Part shown: in pieces, positions 1 through 7,923 of the stretch
How the letters are laid out: each line of letters starts with the position of its first letter
Position numbering within the stretch: the stretch's first letter is position 1
The notes under the pieces: generated by a model
Told to the model about the DNA's origin: nothing
The model's database searches: none
What the model saw: the letters and a program-made list of their open reading frames with translations, nothing else
NCBI RefSeq assembly: GCF_900239345.1
Contig: NZ_OESZ01000001.1
Span: 310,001-374,000, forward strand
Direction: 5' to 3'
Source: Tenacibaculum dicentrarchi
Lineage (GTDB): Bacteria; Bacteroidota; Bacteroidia; Flavobacteriales; Flavobacteriaceae
Length of the DNA stretch: 64,000 nucleotides
Program-made: the position numbers and the translations under genes

Positions 1-1421
1 AATTATCAGAAACTAGAAAGGCTCCGCATAAATATCGTATTCGTGCAAGTATTGAAATGGCTAAAAATACGCCAAACGATTCAGCATCGATTGTTGTTTT
101 ATCAAAATTGAAAAAATTAATCAGAAATTCTGATAATCGAAAGTTTTTGAATGCGCTTTATTATCAGGCGGGTGTTTTAGAATTAGGGCGCAATAAAACC
201 GATAATGCAATTGATTATTTTAAAAAATCGATAAAAGCCAAACATAATAACGACTATCAAAAAACATATGCTTACCAGCGTTTAGGGGCTATCGCTTTTG
301 ATAAACAAAAATATGTGTTGGCAGGTGCTTATTATGACAGCGTTTTAACGGTAACTCCTAAAGAGTTTATAAATGAAAAACGCATTAGAAGAATCCGAAG
401 AAAAAATAAAGGGTTAACAAGGTTACGAGAATATGAAAATCTTGTTACTACAAATGATAGTATTTTAAAATTAGTAGCAATGCCAATTACCGAACGTACT
501 TCTTTTTTTGAGAAGTATATCGAAAAAATTAAAAAAGAAGATCAAGATAAAAAGCAACTCTTATTAAATGCTCAGAATTTTGGAAGTTCTTTTGGAACAA
601 GTAGCGGAATTAATACCACTAGCAATAAAGGGAAGTGGTATTTTTATAATATGCAGGTATTGGCTTTTGGAAAAGCAAATTTTCAGAAAGTTTGGGGAAC
701 ACGTCCTTTAGAAGATAATTGGCGATTGTCGGATAAATCTAGTAAAAATAACGAAAGAGATGATGATGCTATTTTAACGAAACCAGAAGTTAATTTGCGT
801 TACGAATTATCGACCTATTTAAACGAAATTCCTTCGGATAAAAAAATAATTACAAGCTTAATAGAGAGTCGTAATGATGCGTTGTATCAGTTAGGTTTAA
901 TTTATAAAGAGCAGTTTAAAAATAACAATCTAGCTATTAAAAATTTAGCCCGTGCGCAAAAAGAACAGCTTAAAAAACAAGATTCTAGCTTAGAATTACC
1001 AATAAGTTATCATTTATATCAACTATATAGGCTAGAAAATAATGTAGCTAAAGCAGGATATTATAAAAATATAATTTTAACAAAATATGCGCCAACAACA
1101 TTTGCTGAAATTATAAGAAATCCAACAAAAAAAGTAGTAGCAAACAAAAAAGAAGATGCGCTTTTAAATAGGTATAAAGAAATATATTACTTGTATAAAG
1201 AAAATAAATTTGAACAAGTTATAAAACAAGTAGAAGCGGTATCTTTAACGGTTAAAGAATCAATATTAATACCTAAATTTTTGTTTTTAAAAGCATTGGC
1301 TATTGGTAAACAAGAAAATAAAGAGGCATATATTAAAGCGTTAGAGTTTATAGCAATTCGGTATGCTGATAGGCCCGAAGGTCTTAAAGCAATAGAAATA
1401 TTAGAAAAATTTAAAAAATAA
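1..1421 (+). CDS. sprE: T9SS-associated TPR lipoprotein, SprE/PorW-like (C-terminal part)
   Basis: The reading frame is open from base 3, upstream of the first ATG at 57, so the gene enters from the left edge and only about the last 470 residues are present. The protein is lysine-rich and helical, with TPR-like repeats (for example a YYQAGVLELGRNKTDNAIDYFKKSI-type unit near residues 40-65 counted from the internal ATG, and more near the C terminus). SprE/PorW is a periplasmic lipoprotein needed for type IX secretion and gliding in Flavobacteriia. I identify it mainly from the TPR architecture and its place just before bactofilin and the ATP synthase genes, an order I recall from related genomes. 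The lipobox is outside the window. It could be another TPR lipoprotein. Confidence 0.6.
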   Translation, partial: LSETRKAPHKYRIRASIEMAKNTPNDSASIVVLSKLKKLIRNSDNRKFLNALYYQAGVLELGRNKTDNAIDYFKKSIKAKHNNDYQKTYAYQRLGAIAFDKQKYVLAGAYYDSVLTVTPKEFINEKRIRRIRRKNKGLTRLREYENLVTTNDSILKLVAMPITERTSFFEKYIEKIKKEDQDKKQLLLNAQNFGSSFGTSSGINTTSNKGKWYFYNMQVLAFGKANFQKVWGTRPLEDNWRLSDKSSKNNERDDDAILTKPEVNLRYELSTYLNEIPSDKKIITSLIESRNDALYQLGLIYKEQFKNNNLAIKNLARAQKEQLKKQDSSLELPISYHLYQLYRLENNVAKAGYYKNIILTKYAPTTFAEIIRNPTKKVVANKKEDALLNRYKEIYYLYKENKFEQVIKQVEAVSLTVKESILIPKFLFLKALAIGKQENKEAYIKALEFIAIRYADRPEGLKAIEILEKFKK

Positions 1422-1433
1422 ATTACCTAAAAG

Positions 1434-1835
1434 ATGTTTAGTAAAGAGAGTAAAAAAACAAGTGAAGTTAAAGTTTCAGAAAGAAATGTTATTGGTAAAA
1501 ATACACAAATAAAGGGTGATATTATTTCAGAAGGAGATTTTAGAATTGATGGAACTTTAGAAGGAACAATTAAAACCAACGGAAGGGTTATTATTGGTGA
1601 AGCAGGTTTTATTAAAGGAAAAATAGAATGTGCGAACGCCGATATTGAAGGAAAGTTTTCAGGTGAATTAGTCGTTTCAAACACCTTAACGGTAAAAACA
1701 GCAGCAACTATTAATGGTGATGTTATTATCGGCAAACTTTCAGTAGAACCAGGAGCTTCATTTAATGCAACTTGTGCAATGAAAGGATCGGTAAAAGAAT
1801 TGAACAGCAATGGAAAAAAAGAAAAAACCGCTTAG
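1434..1835 (+). CDS. Bactofilin-family polymer-forming protein
   Basis: 133 aa. After a charged N-terminal tail, residues about 18-110 form the bactofilin (DUF583) right-handed beta-helix. It shows regularly spaced hydrophobic and glycine residues in short strands such as IKGDIISEGDFRIDGTLEG and VIIGEAGFIKGKIE. Bactofilins self-assemble into membrane-associated filaments that scaffold envelope enzymes. The gene starts 12 bases after the sprE-like gene and its end overlaps the following atpZ-like gene by 26 bases, so translation of the two is probably coupled. The length is usual for the family. The antisense frame at 1427-1810 is a shadow. Confidence 0.88.
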   Translation: MFSKESKKTSEVKVSERNVIGKNTQIKGDIISEGDFRIDGTLEGTIKTNGRVIIGEAGFIKGKIECANADIEGKFSGELVVSNTLTVKTAATINGDVIIGKLSVEPGASFNATCAMKGSVKELNSNGKKEKTA

Positions 1836-2025
1836 TAAGTACCTTCGCTTTACTGGTATTGCTTTTCAAATGGGTTTGACTATTTATTTAGGAAATAAAC
1901 TTGGCGAATGGCTAGACTTAAGCTATGGGAATGAAAATGAATTATATACTAAGGTTTGTACTTTGGTAGCTGTTTTTGGAGCGATGTTTTCGGTAATATC
2001 TCAAGTTTCAAAATTATCTAAATAA
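1810..2025 (+). CDS. AtpZ/AtpI-family small membrane protein
   Basis: 71 aa, with a basic N terminus (MEKKKKPLSKYLRF) and two predicted membrane segments at about residues 13-31 and 50-68, joined by a short loop containing LGEWLDL. This is the pattern of AtpZ/AtpI proteins, which precede F-type ATP synthase genes and have been linked to c-ring assembly or Mg2+/Ca2+ transport. It overlaps the bactofilin gene by 26 bases and lies two genes before atpB. The family call rests on size, topology and position. Confidence 0.75.
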   Translation: MEKKKKPLSKYLRFTGIAFQMGLTIYLGNKLGEWLDLSYGNENELYTKVCTLVAVFGAMFSVISQVSKLSK

Positions 2026-2041
2026 ATATTTAAGTAAAAAA

Positions 2042-2422
2042 ATGATTAAACGTATTTTATATTTTATCACCTTTATAATGTTATTATTTGCGGTGGGTTA
2101 TATTTCTCATAATACTATTTTAAATATGCGTGGCGATGTCATATCATACTCCTTATTTTCAGTGTATTTATTTCATGTAGTAGCTACAAGTATTATATAC
2201 GCTTTGTTTGAACTTCTTGCAAGTCAAATGCCTAATGAAGCTGGGTATGGTTATTTGGCGTCTATGCTTTTAAAGATCGGTTTTTTTGTGTTAATATTTC
2301 AAAAGGATGTATTTACAGGTGTACAGCTCAGTCAACCAGAAAAGGTTTCTTTAGTAATACCTTTATTTTTATTTTTGATAACTGAAGCATTAGGTATTTT
2401 TAAGTTGCTGAACAATAAGTAG
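2042..2422 (+). CDS. Small four-helix membrane protein upstream of atpB (DUF6168-like)
   Basis: 126 aa, very hydrophobic, with about four predicted membrane helices (roughly residues 5-24, 40-60, 72-90 and 102-120). I see no catalytic motif. It sits between the AtpZ-like gene (16 bases away) and atpB, where Flavobacteriia typically carry a short uncharacterised membrane gene; I think this is the DUF6168 family but cannot confirm it. A role in F0 assembly, analogous to AtpI, is inferred only from position. The atpB promoter lies after it, so it need not be transcribed at the same level as the ATP synthase genes. Confidence 0.6.
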   Translation: MIKRILYFITFIMLLFAVGYISHNTILNMRGDVISYSLFSVYLFHVVATSIIYALFELLASQMPNEAGYGYLASMLLKIGFFVLIFQKDVFTGVQLSQPEKVSLVIPLFLFLITEALGIFKLLNNK

Positions 2423-2487
2423 TTTAGTTTTTTAGCTAAACTTTTAACAGCATGTTAAATTTGTATTAAAACTAAGATAGAAAACGG

Positions 2488-2518
2488 TTTGTAGTTTTAA
2501 TTACAATATGTACCTTTG
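2488..2518 (+). promoter_or_regulatory. Bacteroidota-type promoter of the atpBEFHAG operon
   Basis: A TTTG at 2488-2491 is separated by 19 bases from TACCTTTG at 2511-2518. This matches the primary sigma factor consensus of Bacteroidota (-33 TTTG, -7 TAnnTTTG). Transcription would begin near 2524, giving a leader of about 40 bases before atpB. It separates the core ATP synthase genes from the upstream bactofilin/atpZ block. Confidence 0.75.
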
Positions 2519-2561
2519 CACGGAAATTTACAGACCTTAAACCTATATTCAAATTTAAGAT

Positions 2562-3743
2562 ATGATGATAGCAAAAAAATCTATCAAGTTTTTAACAATA
2601 CTTGCATTAGTTTTTACATCATTTTCAGTGTTCGCTGAAGGTGGAAATACTACTTTACAAGAAGGTGAACATAAAAATGAACACACTGTATTACAGGGAG
2701 ATGAGCACATTGTAGAACAAGACGGAGGCCGTGTAAACACAAAGGCTGAAATTGAAGCTTATAAAAATCATCACTTAGCAGATTCACATGATTTTAATTT
2801 GTTTTCTTATACAAATGATAAAAATGAAAGAAAACACGTAGGTGTTCCTTTACCAGTTATTGTTTGGACAAGCAAAGGGTTAAGAACTTTTATGTCATCA
2901 GCTTTTCATCATAATGATGATGGTCATGTAGTTGTACCAGCGGATGGAGTACAGTTAGCTAAAATACATAGTAAAATATATGAGTTAAATGAAGGAGAAA
3001 CAGCTGTTTCTTTTGATGAAGCTCACCATGCTACAAATGCTCATAAAGCATTAGATTTTTCTATAACAAAAAGTGTTGTAGGAATGTTTTTAGTAGGTTT
3101 ATTAATGATATTTGGTTTCAGATCATTAGCTAAAGGATACAAAAAAGGAGCAATACCAACAGGTTTTGCAAGAGTTTTAGAGCCTTTAGTATTATATGTT
3201 AGAGATGAAATAGCAAGGCCAAATATTGGTGAAAAGCATTACCGTAAATTTATGGGCTTTTTATTAACTGTTTTCTTTTTTATCTGGATTTCGAACTTAT
3301 TAGGTTTAACTCCTTTAGGATTTAACATTACAGGACAACTAGCTGTAACAGTCTGTTTAGCTCTTTTTACCTTTTTTATCGTACAGTTTTCAGCGAATAA
3401 AGATTATTGGAAACACATTTTCTGGATGCCAGGTGTACCTGTTTTAATGAAGTTTGTTTTAGCTCCTATCGAATTTTTAGGAATTTTAACAAAGCCATTT
3501 TCATTATTTGTACGTTTATTTGCTAATATTACAGCAGGGCATGCTGTAGTAATGGGAATTGCTGCTTTAATGATAACATTAAAAGCGAAGTTTGGAACAG
3601 CAGGTGCTACAACTGTATCTGTATTTTTAACGTTATTTTTAACGTTAATTGAAGTATTGGTAGCCTTCTTACAAGCTTATATCTTTACAATGTTATCTTC
3701 ATTGTTTATCGGTATGGCAGTAGAAGAACACGATCACCATTAG
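2562..3743 (+). CDS. atpB: F0F1 ATP synthase subunit a
   Basis: 393 aa. This is the stator half of the ion channel, facing the c-ring. The conserved helix containing FVRLFANITAGH places the essential arginine at about residue 318. At least five membrane segments lie between residues 165 and 385. The first 25 residues look like a signal peptide. They are followed by about 135 residues rich in His, Glu and Asp that the roughly 270-residue proteobacterial subunit lacks; long extensions of this kind are known in Bacteroidota. The start could be either of two adjacent ATGs (2562 or 2565). It leads atpB-E-F-H-A-G and has its own promoter. Confidence 0.96.
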   Translation: MMIAKKSIKFLTILALVFTSFSVFAEGGNTTLQEGEHKNEHTVLQGDEHIVEQDGGRVNTKAEIEAYKNHHLADSHDFNLFSYTNDKNERKHVGVPLPVIVWTSKGLRTFMSSAFHHNDDGHVVVPADGVQLAKIHSKIYELNEGETAVSFDEAHHATNAHKALDFSITKSVVGMFLVGLLMIFGFRSLAKGYKKGAIPTGFARVLEPLVLYVRDEIARPNIGEKHYRKFMGFLLTVFFFIWISNLLGLTPLGFNITGQLAVTVCLALFTFFIVQFSANKDYWKHIFWMPGVPVLMKFVLAPIEFLGILTKPFSLFVRLFANITAGHAVVMGIAALMITLKAKFGTAGATTVSVFLTLFLTLIEVLVAFLQAYIFTMLSSLFIGMAVEEHDHH

Positions 3744-3770
3744 TAAAATGAAATTTTTTGTTTAATTTAA

Positions 3771-3977
<207 letters not shown>

Positions 3978-3996
3978 TCTTCCAGAAATTAAAAAG

Positions 3997-4036
3997 AAAC
4001 ACTATCTGCAACGGTTGGTTGCAGATGTGTTTTATT
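3997..4036 (+). promoter_or_regulatory. Intercistronic hairpin with T-tract between atpE and atpF
   Basis: The arms TCTGCAAC (4005-4012) and GTTGCAGA (4018-4025) enclose a five-base loop. The stem extends outward through AAACAC and GTGTTT with one bulged base, and TTTTATT follows. It looks like a weak intrinsic terminator or an mRNA 3'-end stabiliser inside the operon. It follows directly the gene for the most abundant subunit. Confidence 0.65.
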
Positions 4037-4068
4037 AAACAATAAAAAAAAATACAAAATAAATTAGT

Positions 4069-4566
4069 ATGGGAATTTTTAATGATTTTTCAATAGGATT
4101 ATTTGTCATGCAGGCTTTTATCTTATTAATCTTAATATTTTTAATGGTAAAGTTTGCTTGGAAGCCAATCTTATCTGCATTAAATGACAGAGAAGAAGGT
4201 ATCCAAAATGCATTAGATCAGGCTGAAAATGCTCGTAAAGAAATGCAAAATTTACAAGCTGATAACGATAGATTATTTAAAGAAGCACGTGCCGAAAGAG
4301 ATGCAATGATGCAAGAAGCTCGTGAAATTAAAGAAAATATTGTAGCAGAAGCAAAATCAGAAGCAGAAACACAAACTTCTACTATGATTGAAAATGCTAA
4401 AGCAACAATAAAACAAGAGCAACAAGCTGCTATTTCTGAATTAAAGAAAACAGTAACTGATTTATCTTTAGATATTGCTCAGCAGTTAGTAAAAAAAGAG
4501 TTAACTTCACCAGCAGATCATTTAAAGCTTGTTGAAGGAATGTTAGAAGAGATTACTTTAAACTAA
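4069..4566 (+). CDS. atpF: F0F1 ATP synthase subunit b
   Basis: 165 aa, peripheral stalk. One N-terminal membrane helix (about residues 8-30, ending in the WKPIL motif) is followed by a long charged coiled coil rich in Ala, Glu and Lys to about residue 140, where it meets delta and F1. Length is normal. The gene lies 91 bases after atpE (the gap holds the hairpin) and 7 bases before atpH. Confidence 0.95.
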   Translation: MGIFNDFSIGLFVMQAFILLILIFLMVKFAWKPILSALNDREEGIQNALDQAENARKEMQNLQADNDRLFKEARAERDAMMQEAREIKENIVAEAKSEAETQTSTMIENAKATIKQEQQAAISELKKTVTDLSLDIAQQLVKKELTSPADHLKLVEGMLEEITLN

Positions 4567-4573
4567 TCAATCG

Positions 4574-5131
4574 ATGAAAGGATCTAGACCAGCATTACGT
4601 TACGCAAAAGCAATATTAAATCTTGCTAAAGAAACTAATAAAGATTCTTTAGTTAACGATAACATGAAGTTAATCGCAAGTACTATTGCCGAAAGTAGCG
4701 ATTTAAACAGAATGCTTAAAAGCCCTGTAGTTAAAGCCAATGATAAAAAAACGGTTTTAGTTGCACTTTTTGGAGATAAAGTAGATGCTATCATAACAAA
4801 TTTATTCAACTTATTAGAAGAGAATAAACGTATGATAATGTTAGAAGCTATTGCAAAGCAATATTCTATTATTTACGATGCTTATAAAGGGATACAGGTT
4901 GCTAAAGTTACTACCGCAGTAGTTTTAACAAAAGAGTTAGAAGATAAAATACAAGCGAAAATTGTTTCTTTAACAGGAAATAGCGCAAGTATAGAAAATA
5001 TAGTAAATCCGAATATTTTAGGAGGATTTATTTTACGTGTTGGAGATGTGCAGTATGATGCAAGTATTTCTAATCAATTCAAAGAGTTAAGAAGAGAATT
5101 TGACAATAGTCATAACATTCCACAAATTTAA
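4574..5131 (+). CDS. atpH: F0F1 ATP synthase subunit delta
   Basis: 185 aa. Delta/OSCP joins the peripheral stalk to the top of F1. The N-terminal helical domain (SRPALRYAKAILNLA, residues 3-17) is typical. The C-terminal part has the family's NIVNPNILGGFILRVGD-type segment near residues 143-160. It starts 7 bases after atpF and ends 21 bases before atpA. Confidence 0.94.
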   Translation: MKGSRPALRYAKAILNLAKETNKDSLVNDNMKLIASTIAESSDLNRMLKSPVVKANDKKTVLVALFGDKVDAIITNLFNLLEENKRMIMLEAIAKQYSIIYDAYKGIQVAKVTTAVVLTKELEDKIQAKIVSLTGNSASIENIVNPNILGGFILRVGDVQYDASISNQFKELRREFDNSHNIPQI

Positions 5132-5152
5132 TTATACATCCAAAGAAATAAG

Positions 5153-6733
5153 ATGGCAGGAATTAAACCAGCTGAAGTTTCAGCAATTTTAAAGGAACAA
5201 TTAACAAACTTCGAGTCTAAAGCTTCATTAAATGAAGTTGGTACCGTATTACAAGTAGGTGATGGTATTGCTCGTGTTTATGGTTTGTCTAATGTACAAT
5301 ATGGTGAATTAGTAGAATTCGATAACGGATTAGAAGGTATCGTATTAAACTTAGAAGAAGATAATGCAGGTGTTGTATTATTAGGTGCTTCTACATCAGT
5401 AAGAGAAGGTTCTGTTGTTAAACGTACAGAAAGAATTGCTTCTTTAAGAGCTGGAGAAGGTATTGTAGGACGTGTTGTAAATACTTTAGGTCAGCCAATT
5501 GATGGTAAAGGACCAATTGAAGGTACAACTTACCAAATGCCTTTAGAGCGTAGAGCTCCTGGGGTTATTTATCGTGAGCCTGTAACTGAACCAATGCAAA
5601 CTGGTATCAAATCTATTGATGCTATGATTCCTGTAGGACGTGGTCAACGTGAGTTAATCATTGGAGACCGTCAAACTGGTAAATCGACAGTTGCTATTGA
5701 TACTATTTTAAATCAAAAAGAATTTTACGATGCTGGTAACCCAGTATATTGTATATATGTTGCTATTGGTCAAAAAGCATCTACTGTAGCTGCTATTGCC
5801 AATGTTTTAGAAGAAAAAGGAGCTTTAGCTTATACTACAATTGTAGCAGCAAATGCATCTGACCCTGCAGCAATGCAAGTATATGCACCATTTGCAGGAG
5901 CTGCAATTGGAGAGTACTTTAGAGATACTGGTAGACCAGCTTTAATTGTTTATGATGATTTATCTAAACAAGCAGTTGCATACCGTGAGATTTCTTTATT
6001 ATTAAGAAGACCTCCAGGACGTGAGGCATATCCAGGGGATGTATTTTACTTACACTCAAGATTATTAGAACGTGCTGCAAAGGTTATCAATGATGATAAG
6101 ATTGCTAGTGAAATGAACGATTTACCAGACTCTTTAAGAGGAGTTGTAAAAGGTGGAGGTTCTTTAACTGCATTACCTATTATTGAAACTCAAGCAGGGG
6201 ACGTTTCAGCATATATTCCAACAAACGTAATTTCGATTACTGATGGACAGATTTTCTTAGATGGAGATTTATTTAACTCTGGTGTTCGTCCAGCAATTAA
6301 CGTAGGTATTTCTGTATCTCGTGTTGGTGGTAATGCTCAGATTAAATCTATGAAAAAAGTATCTGGTACTTTAAAATTAGATCAAGCACAATTCCGTGAA
6401 TTAGAAGCTTTCGCTAAGTTTGGTTCTGATTTAGATTCAGCTACTTTAAATGTAATTTCTAAAGGACAACGTAATGTTGAAATTTTGAAACAAGCACAAA
6501 ATGATCCTTATACTGTTGAAGATCAGGTTTCTATTATTTATGCAGGTTCTAAAAACTTGTTAAAAGATGTACCGGTTAACAAAGTAAAAGAATTTGAAAA
6601 AGATTATATTCAGTATTTAAATGCAAAGCATAGAGATACTTTAAATACTTTAAAAGCAGGTAAATTAACTGATGAAGTAACTGATACTTTAACAGCAGCT
6701 GCAAAAGAAATTTCAGCTAAATTTAAGGCTTAA
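5153..6733 (+). CDS. atpA: F0F1 ATP synthase subunit alpha
   Basis: 526 aa. Alpha forms the non-catalytic nucleotide sites of the alpha3beta3 head. The Walker A loop GDRQTGKS is at residues 171-178, the Walker B region [11 protein letters not shown] follows, and the alpha signature [26 protein letters not shown] segment is intact. Length is close to the family norm. A terminator-like hairpin lies between it and atpG. The partner gene atpD (beta) is not in this window. Confidence 0.97.
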   Translation: MAGIKPAEVSAILKEQLTNFESKASLNEVGTVLQVGDGIARVYGLSNVQYGELVEFDNGLEGIVLNLEEDNAGVVLLGASTSVREGSVVKRTERIASLRAGEGIVGRVVNTLGQPIDGKGPIEGTTYQMPLERRAPGVIYREPVTEPMQTGIKSIDAMIPVGRGQRELIIGDRQTGKSTVAIDTILNQKEFYDAGNPVYCIYVAIGQKASTVAAIANVLEEKGALAYTTIVAANASDPAAMQVYAPFAGAAIGEYFRDTGRPALIVYDDLSKQAVAYREISLLLRRPPGREAYPGDVFYLHSRLLERAAKVINDDKIASEMNDLPDSLRGVVKGGGSLTALPIIETQAGDVSAYIPTNVISITDGQIFLDGDLFNSGVRPAINVGISVSRVGGNAQIKSMKKVSGTLKLDQAQFRELEAFAKFGSDLDSATLNVISKGQRNVEILKQAQNDPYTVEDQVSIIYAGSKNLLKDVPVNKVKEFEKDYIQYLNAKHRDTLNTLKAGKLTDEVTDTLTAAAKEISAKFKA

Positions 6734-6748
6734 TAAAAGATATTAATA

Positions 6749-6783
6749 TAAAGTATTGAGATTACTCTCAATACTTTATTTTT
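6749..6783 (+). promoter_or_regulatory. Terminator-like hairpin between atpA and atpG
   Basis: Two perfectly complementary 13-base arms, 6749-6761 and 6766-6778, flank a TTAC loop and are followed by TTTTT at 6779-6783. This has the form of a rho-independent terminator, but it lies inside the operon, 20 bases before the atpG start. Partial read-through would lower gamma relative to alpha. Confidence 0.7.
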
Positions 6784-6802
6784 AACACTCAACACAATTC
6801 GT

Positions 6803-7663
6803 ATGGCGAATCTAAAAGAAATACGTAACAGAATTACTTCTATTAAATCAACTATGCAGATTACCTCTGCCATGAAAATGGTATCGGCTGCAAAGTTAAA
6901 GAAAGCACAAGATGCAATTACGGCAATGCGCCCTTATTCATCTAAGCTTACTGAATTATTACAAAGCTTAAGTGCTACTTTAGATAGTGATGCTGGTGGA
7001 GTATATTCAACACAAAAAGAAGTGAAAAATGTATTACTAGTTGTAATTACTTCAAACAGAGGTTTGTGTGGTGGTTTTAACTCTTCTATTGTTAAAAGAA
7101 CAATAAAAGCTATTGATGAAAAATACAGTGATGTTGCTGTTGATTTGTTAACGATAGGTAAAAAAGGAGATGATATTTTATCTAAACAGCACAATATTAT
7201 TGAAAATAGAAATGATATTTTTGATGATTTAACGTATGATAACGTTGCTGAAGTTGCACAGAAAATAATGGATTTATATGTAGCTGGTTCTTACCAAAAA
7301 ATAGAGCTTATTTATAATCAATTTAAAAATGCTGCAACCCAAATACCTCAATTAGAGCAATTTTTACCAATTGAACCAACAGAAAGTGATGAAACTGTAA
7401 CATTAGATTATGTTTTTGAACCTTCTAAAGAAGAGATTGTTTTAGAATTGATTCCTAAGTCATTAAAAACACAATTATACAAAGCAATTCGTGATTCATT
7501 TGCATCAGAACACGGAGCTCGTATGACTGCAATGCACAAGGCAACTGATAATGCTACTGAATTACGTGATGAGTTATTATTAACGTATAACAAAGCACGT
7601 CAGGCAGCTATTACTAACGAAATTTTAGAGATTGTTGGTGGTGCAGAAGCATTAAATAATTAG
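6803..7663 (+). CDS. atpG: F0F1 ATP synthase subunit gamma
   Basis: 286 aa, the central rotor shaft. The conserved N-terminal helix has the MANLKEIRNRI and ITSAMKMVSAAKLKKAQ-like segments. The C-terminal helix has the ASEHGARMTAMHKATDNA signature near residues 233-250 and a RQAAITNEILEIVGGAEAL ending. Length is normal. It is the last gene of the cluster here. Instead of atpD and atpC, the next sequence is a terminator followed by the convergent dxs gene. Confidence 0.96.
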   Translation: MANLKEIRNRITSIKSTMQITSAMKMVSAAKLKKAQDAITAMRPYSSKLTELLQSLSATLDSDAGGVYSTQKEVKNVLLVVITSNRGLCGGFNSSIVKRTIKAIDEKYSDVAVDLLTIGKKGDDILSKQHNIIENRNDIFDDLTYDNVAEVAQKIMDLYVAGSYQKIELIYNQFKNAATQIPQLEQFLPIEPTESDETVTLDYVFEPSKEEIVLELIPKSLKTQLYKAIRDSFASEHGARMTAMHKATDNATELRDELLLTYNKARQAAITNEILEIVGGAEALNN

Positions 7664-7764
7664 ACGGAACCTGAGTGAAGTCAAATGCTTTAATATAGCG
7701 AAGCTTTAAATAACTAAGAAATTATCGTTTTTATCAATTTAATTGATGAAAAATTAATTTATAT

Positions 7765-7797
7765 AAAAAAAGCGAATCCAAATGGGTTCGCTTTTTT
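7765..7797. terminator. Bidirectional intrinsic terminator after atpG
   Basis: AAAAAGCGAATCC pairs with GGGTTCGCTTTTT (one G-T pair), with a short AAAT loop. A/T tracts on both sides let it work for the atp operon on the plus strand and possibly for dxs on the minus strand. Confidence 0.85.
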
Positions 7798-7812
7798 ACT
7801 TTTTATAAACTA

Positions 7813-7912
7813 CCGTCATGCTGAATTTATTTCAGCATCGCATCAATAGGAGAACTGTGGCAAATCAGGATGTGAATCTGAAATAAATTCAGATTGACGG
7901 ATTCGATTTTTT
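7813..7912 (+). repeat. Dispersed two-hairpin repeat R2, full copy
   Basis: An element of about 88 bases bounded by CCGTCA (7813-7818) and TGACGG (7895-7900). It contains hairpin one, ATGCTGAA/TTCAGCAT, and hairpin two, CTGAA/TTCAG with ATAAA between the arms. An ATTCGATTTTTTT tail follows. A near-identical copy lies at 62900-62998 and a decayed inverted copy at 37820-37907. It occupies the convergent atpG/dxs gap. Confidence 0.8.
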
Positions 7913-7923
7913 TAAAATAAAGT

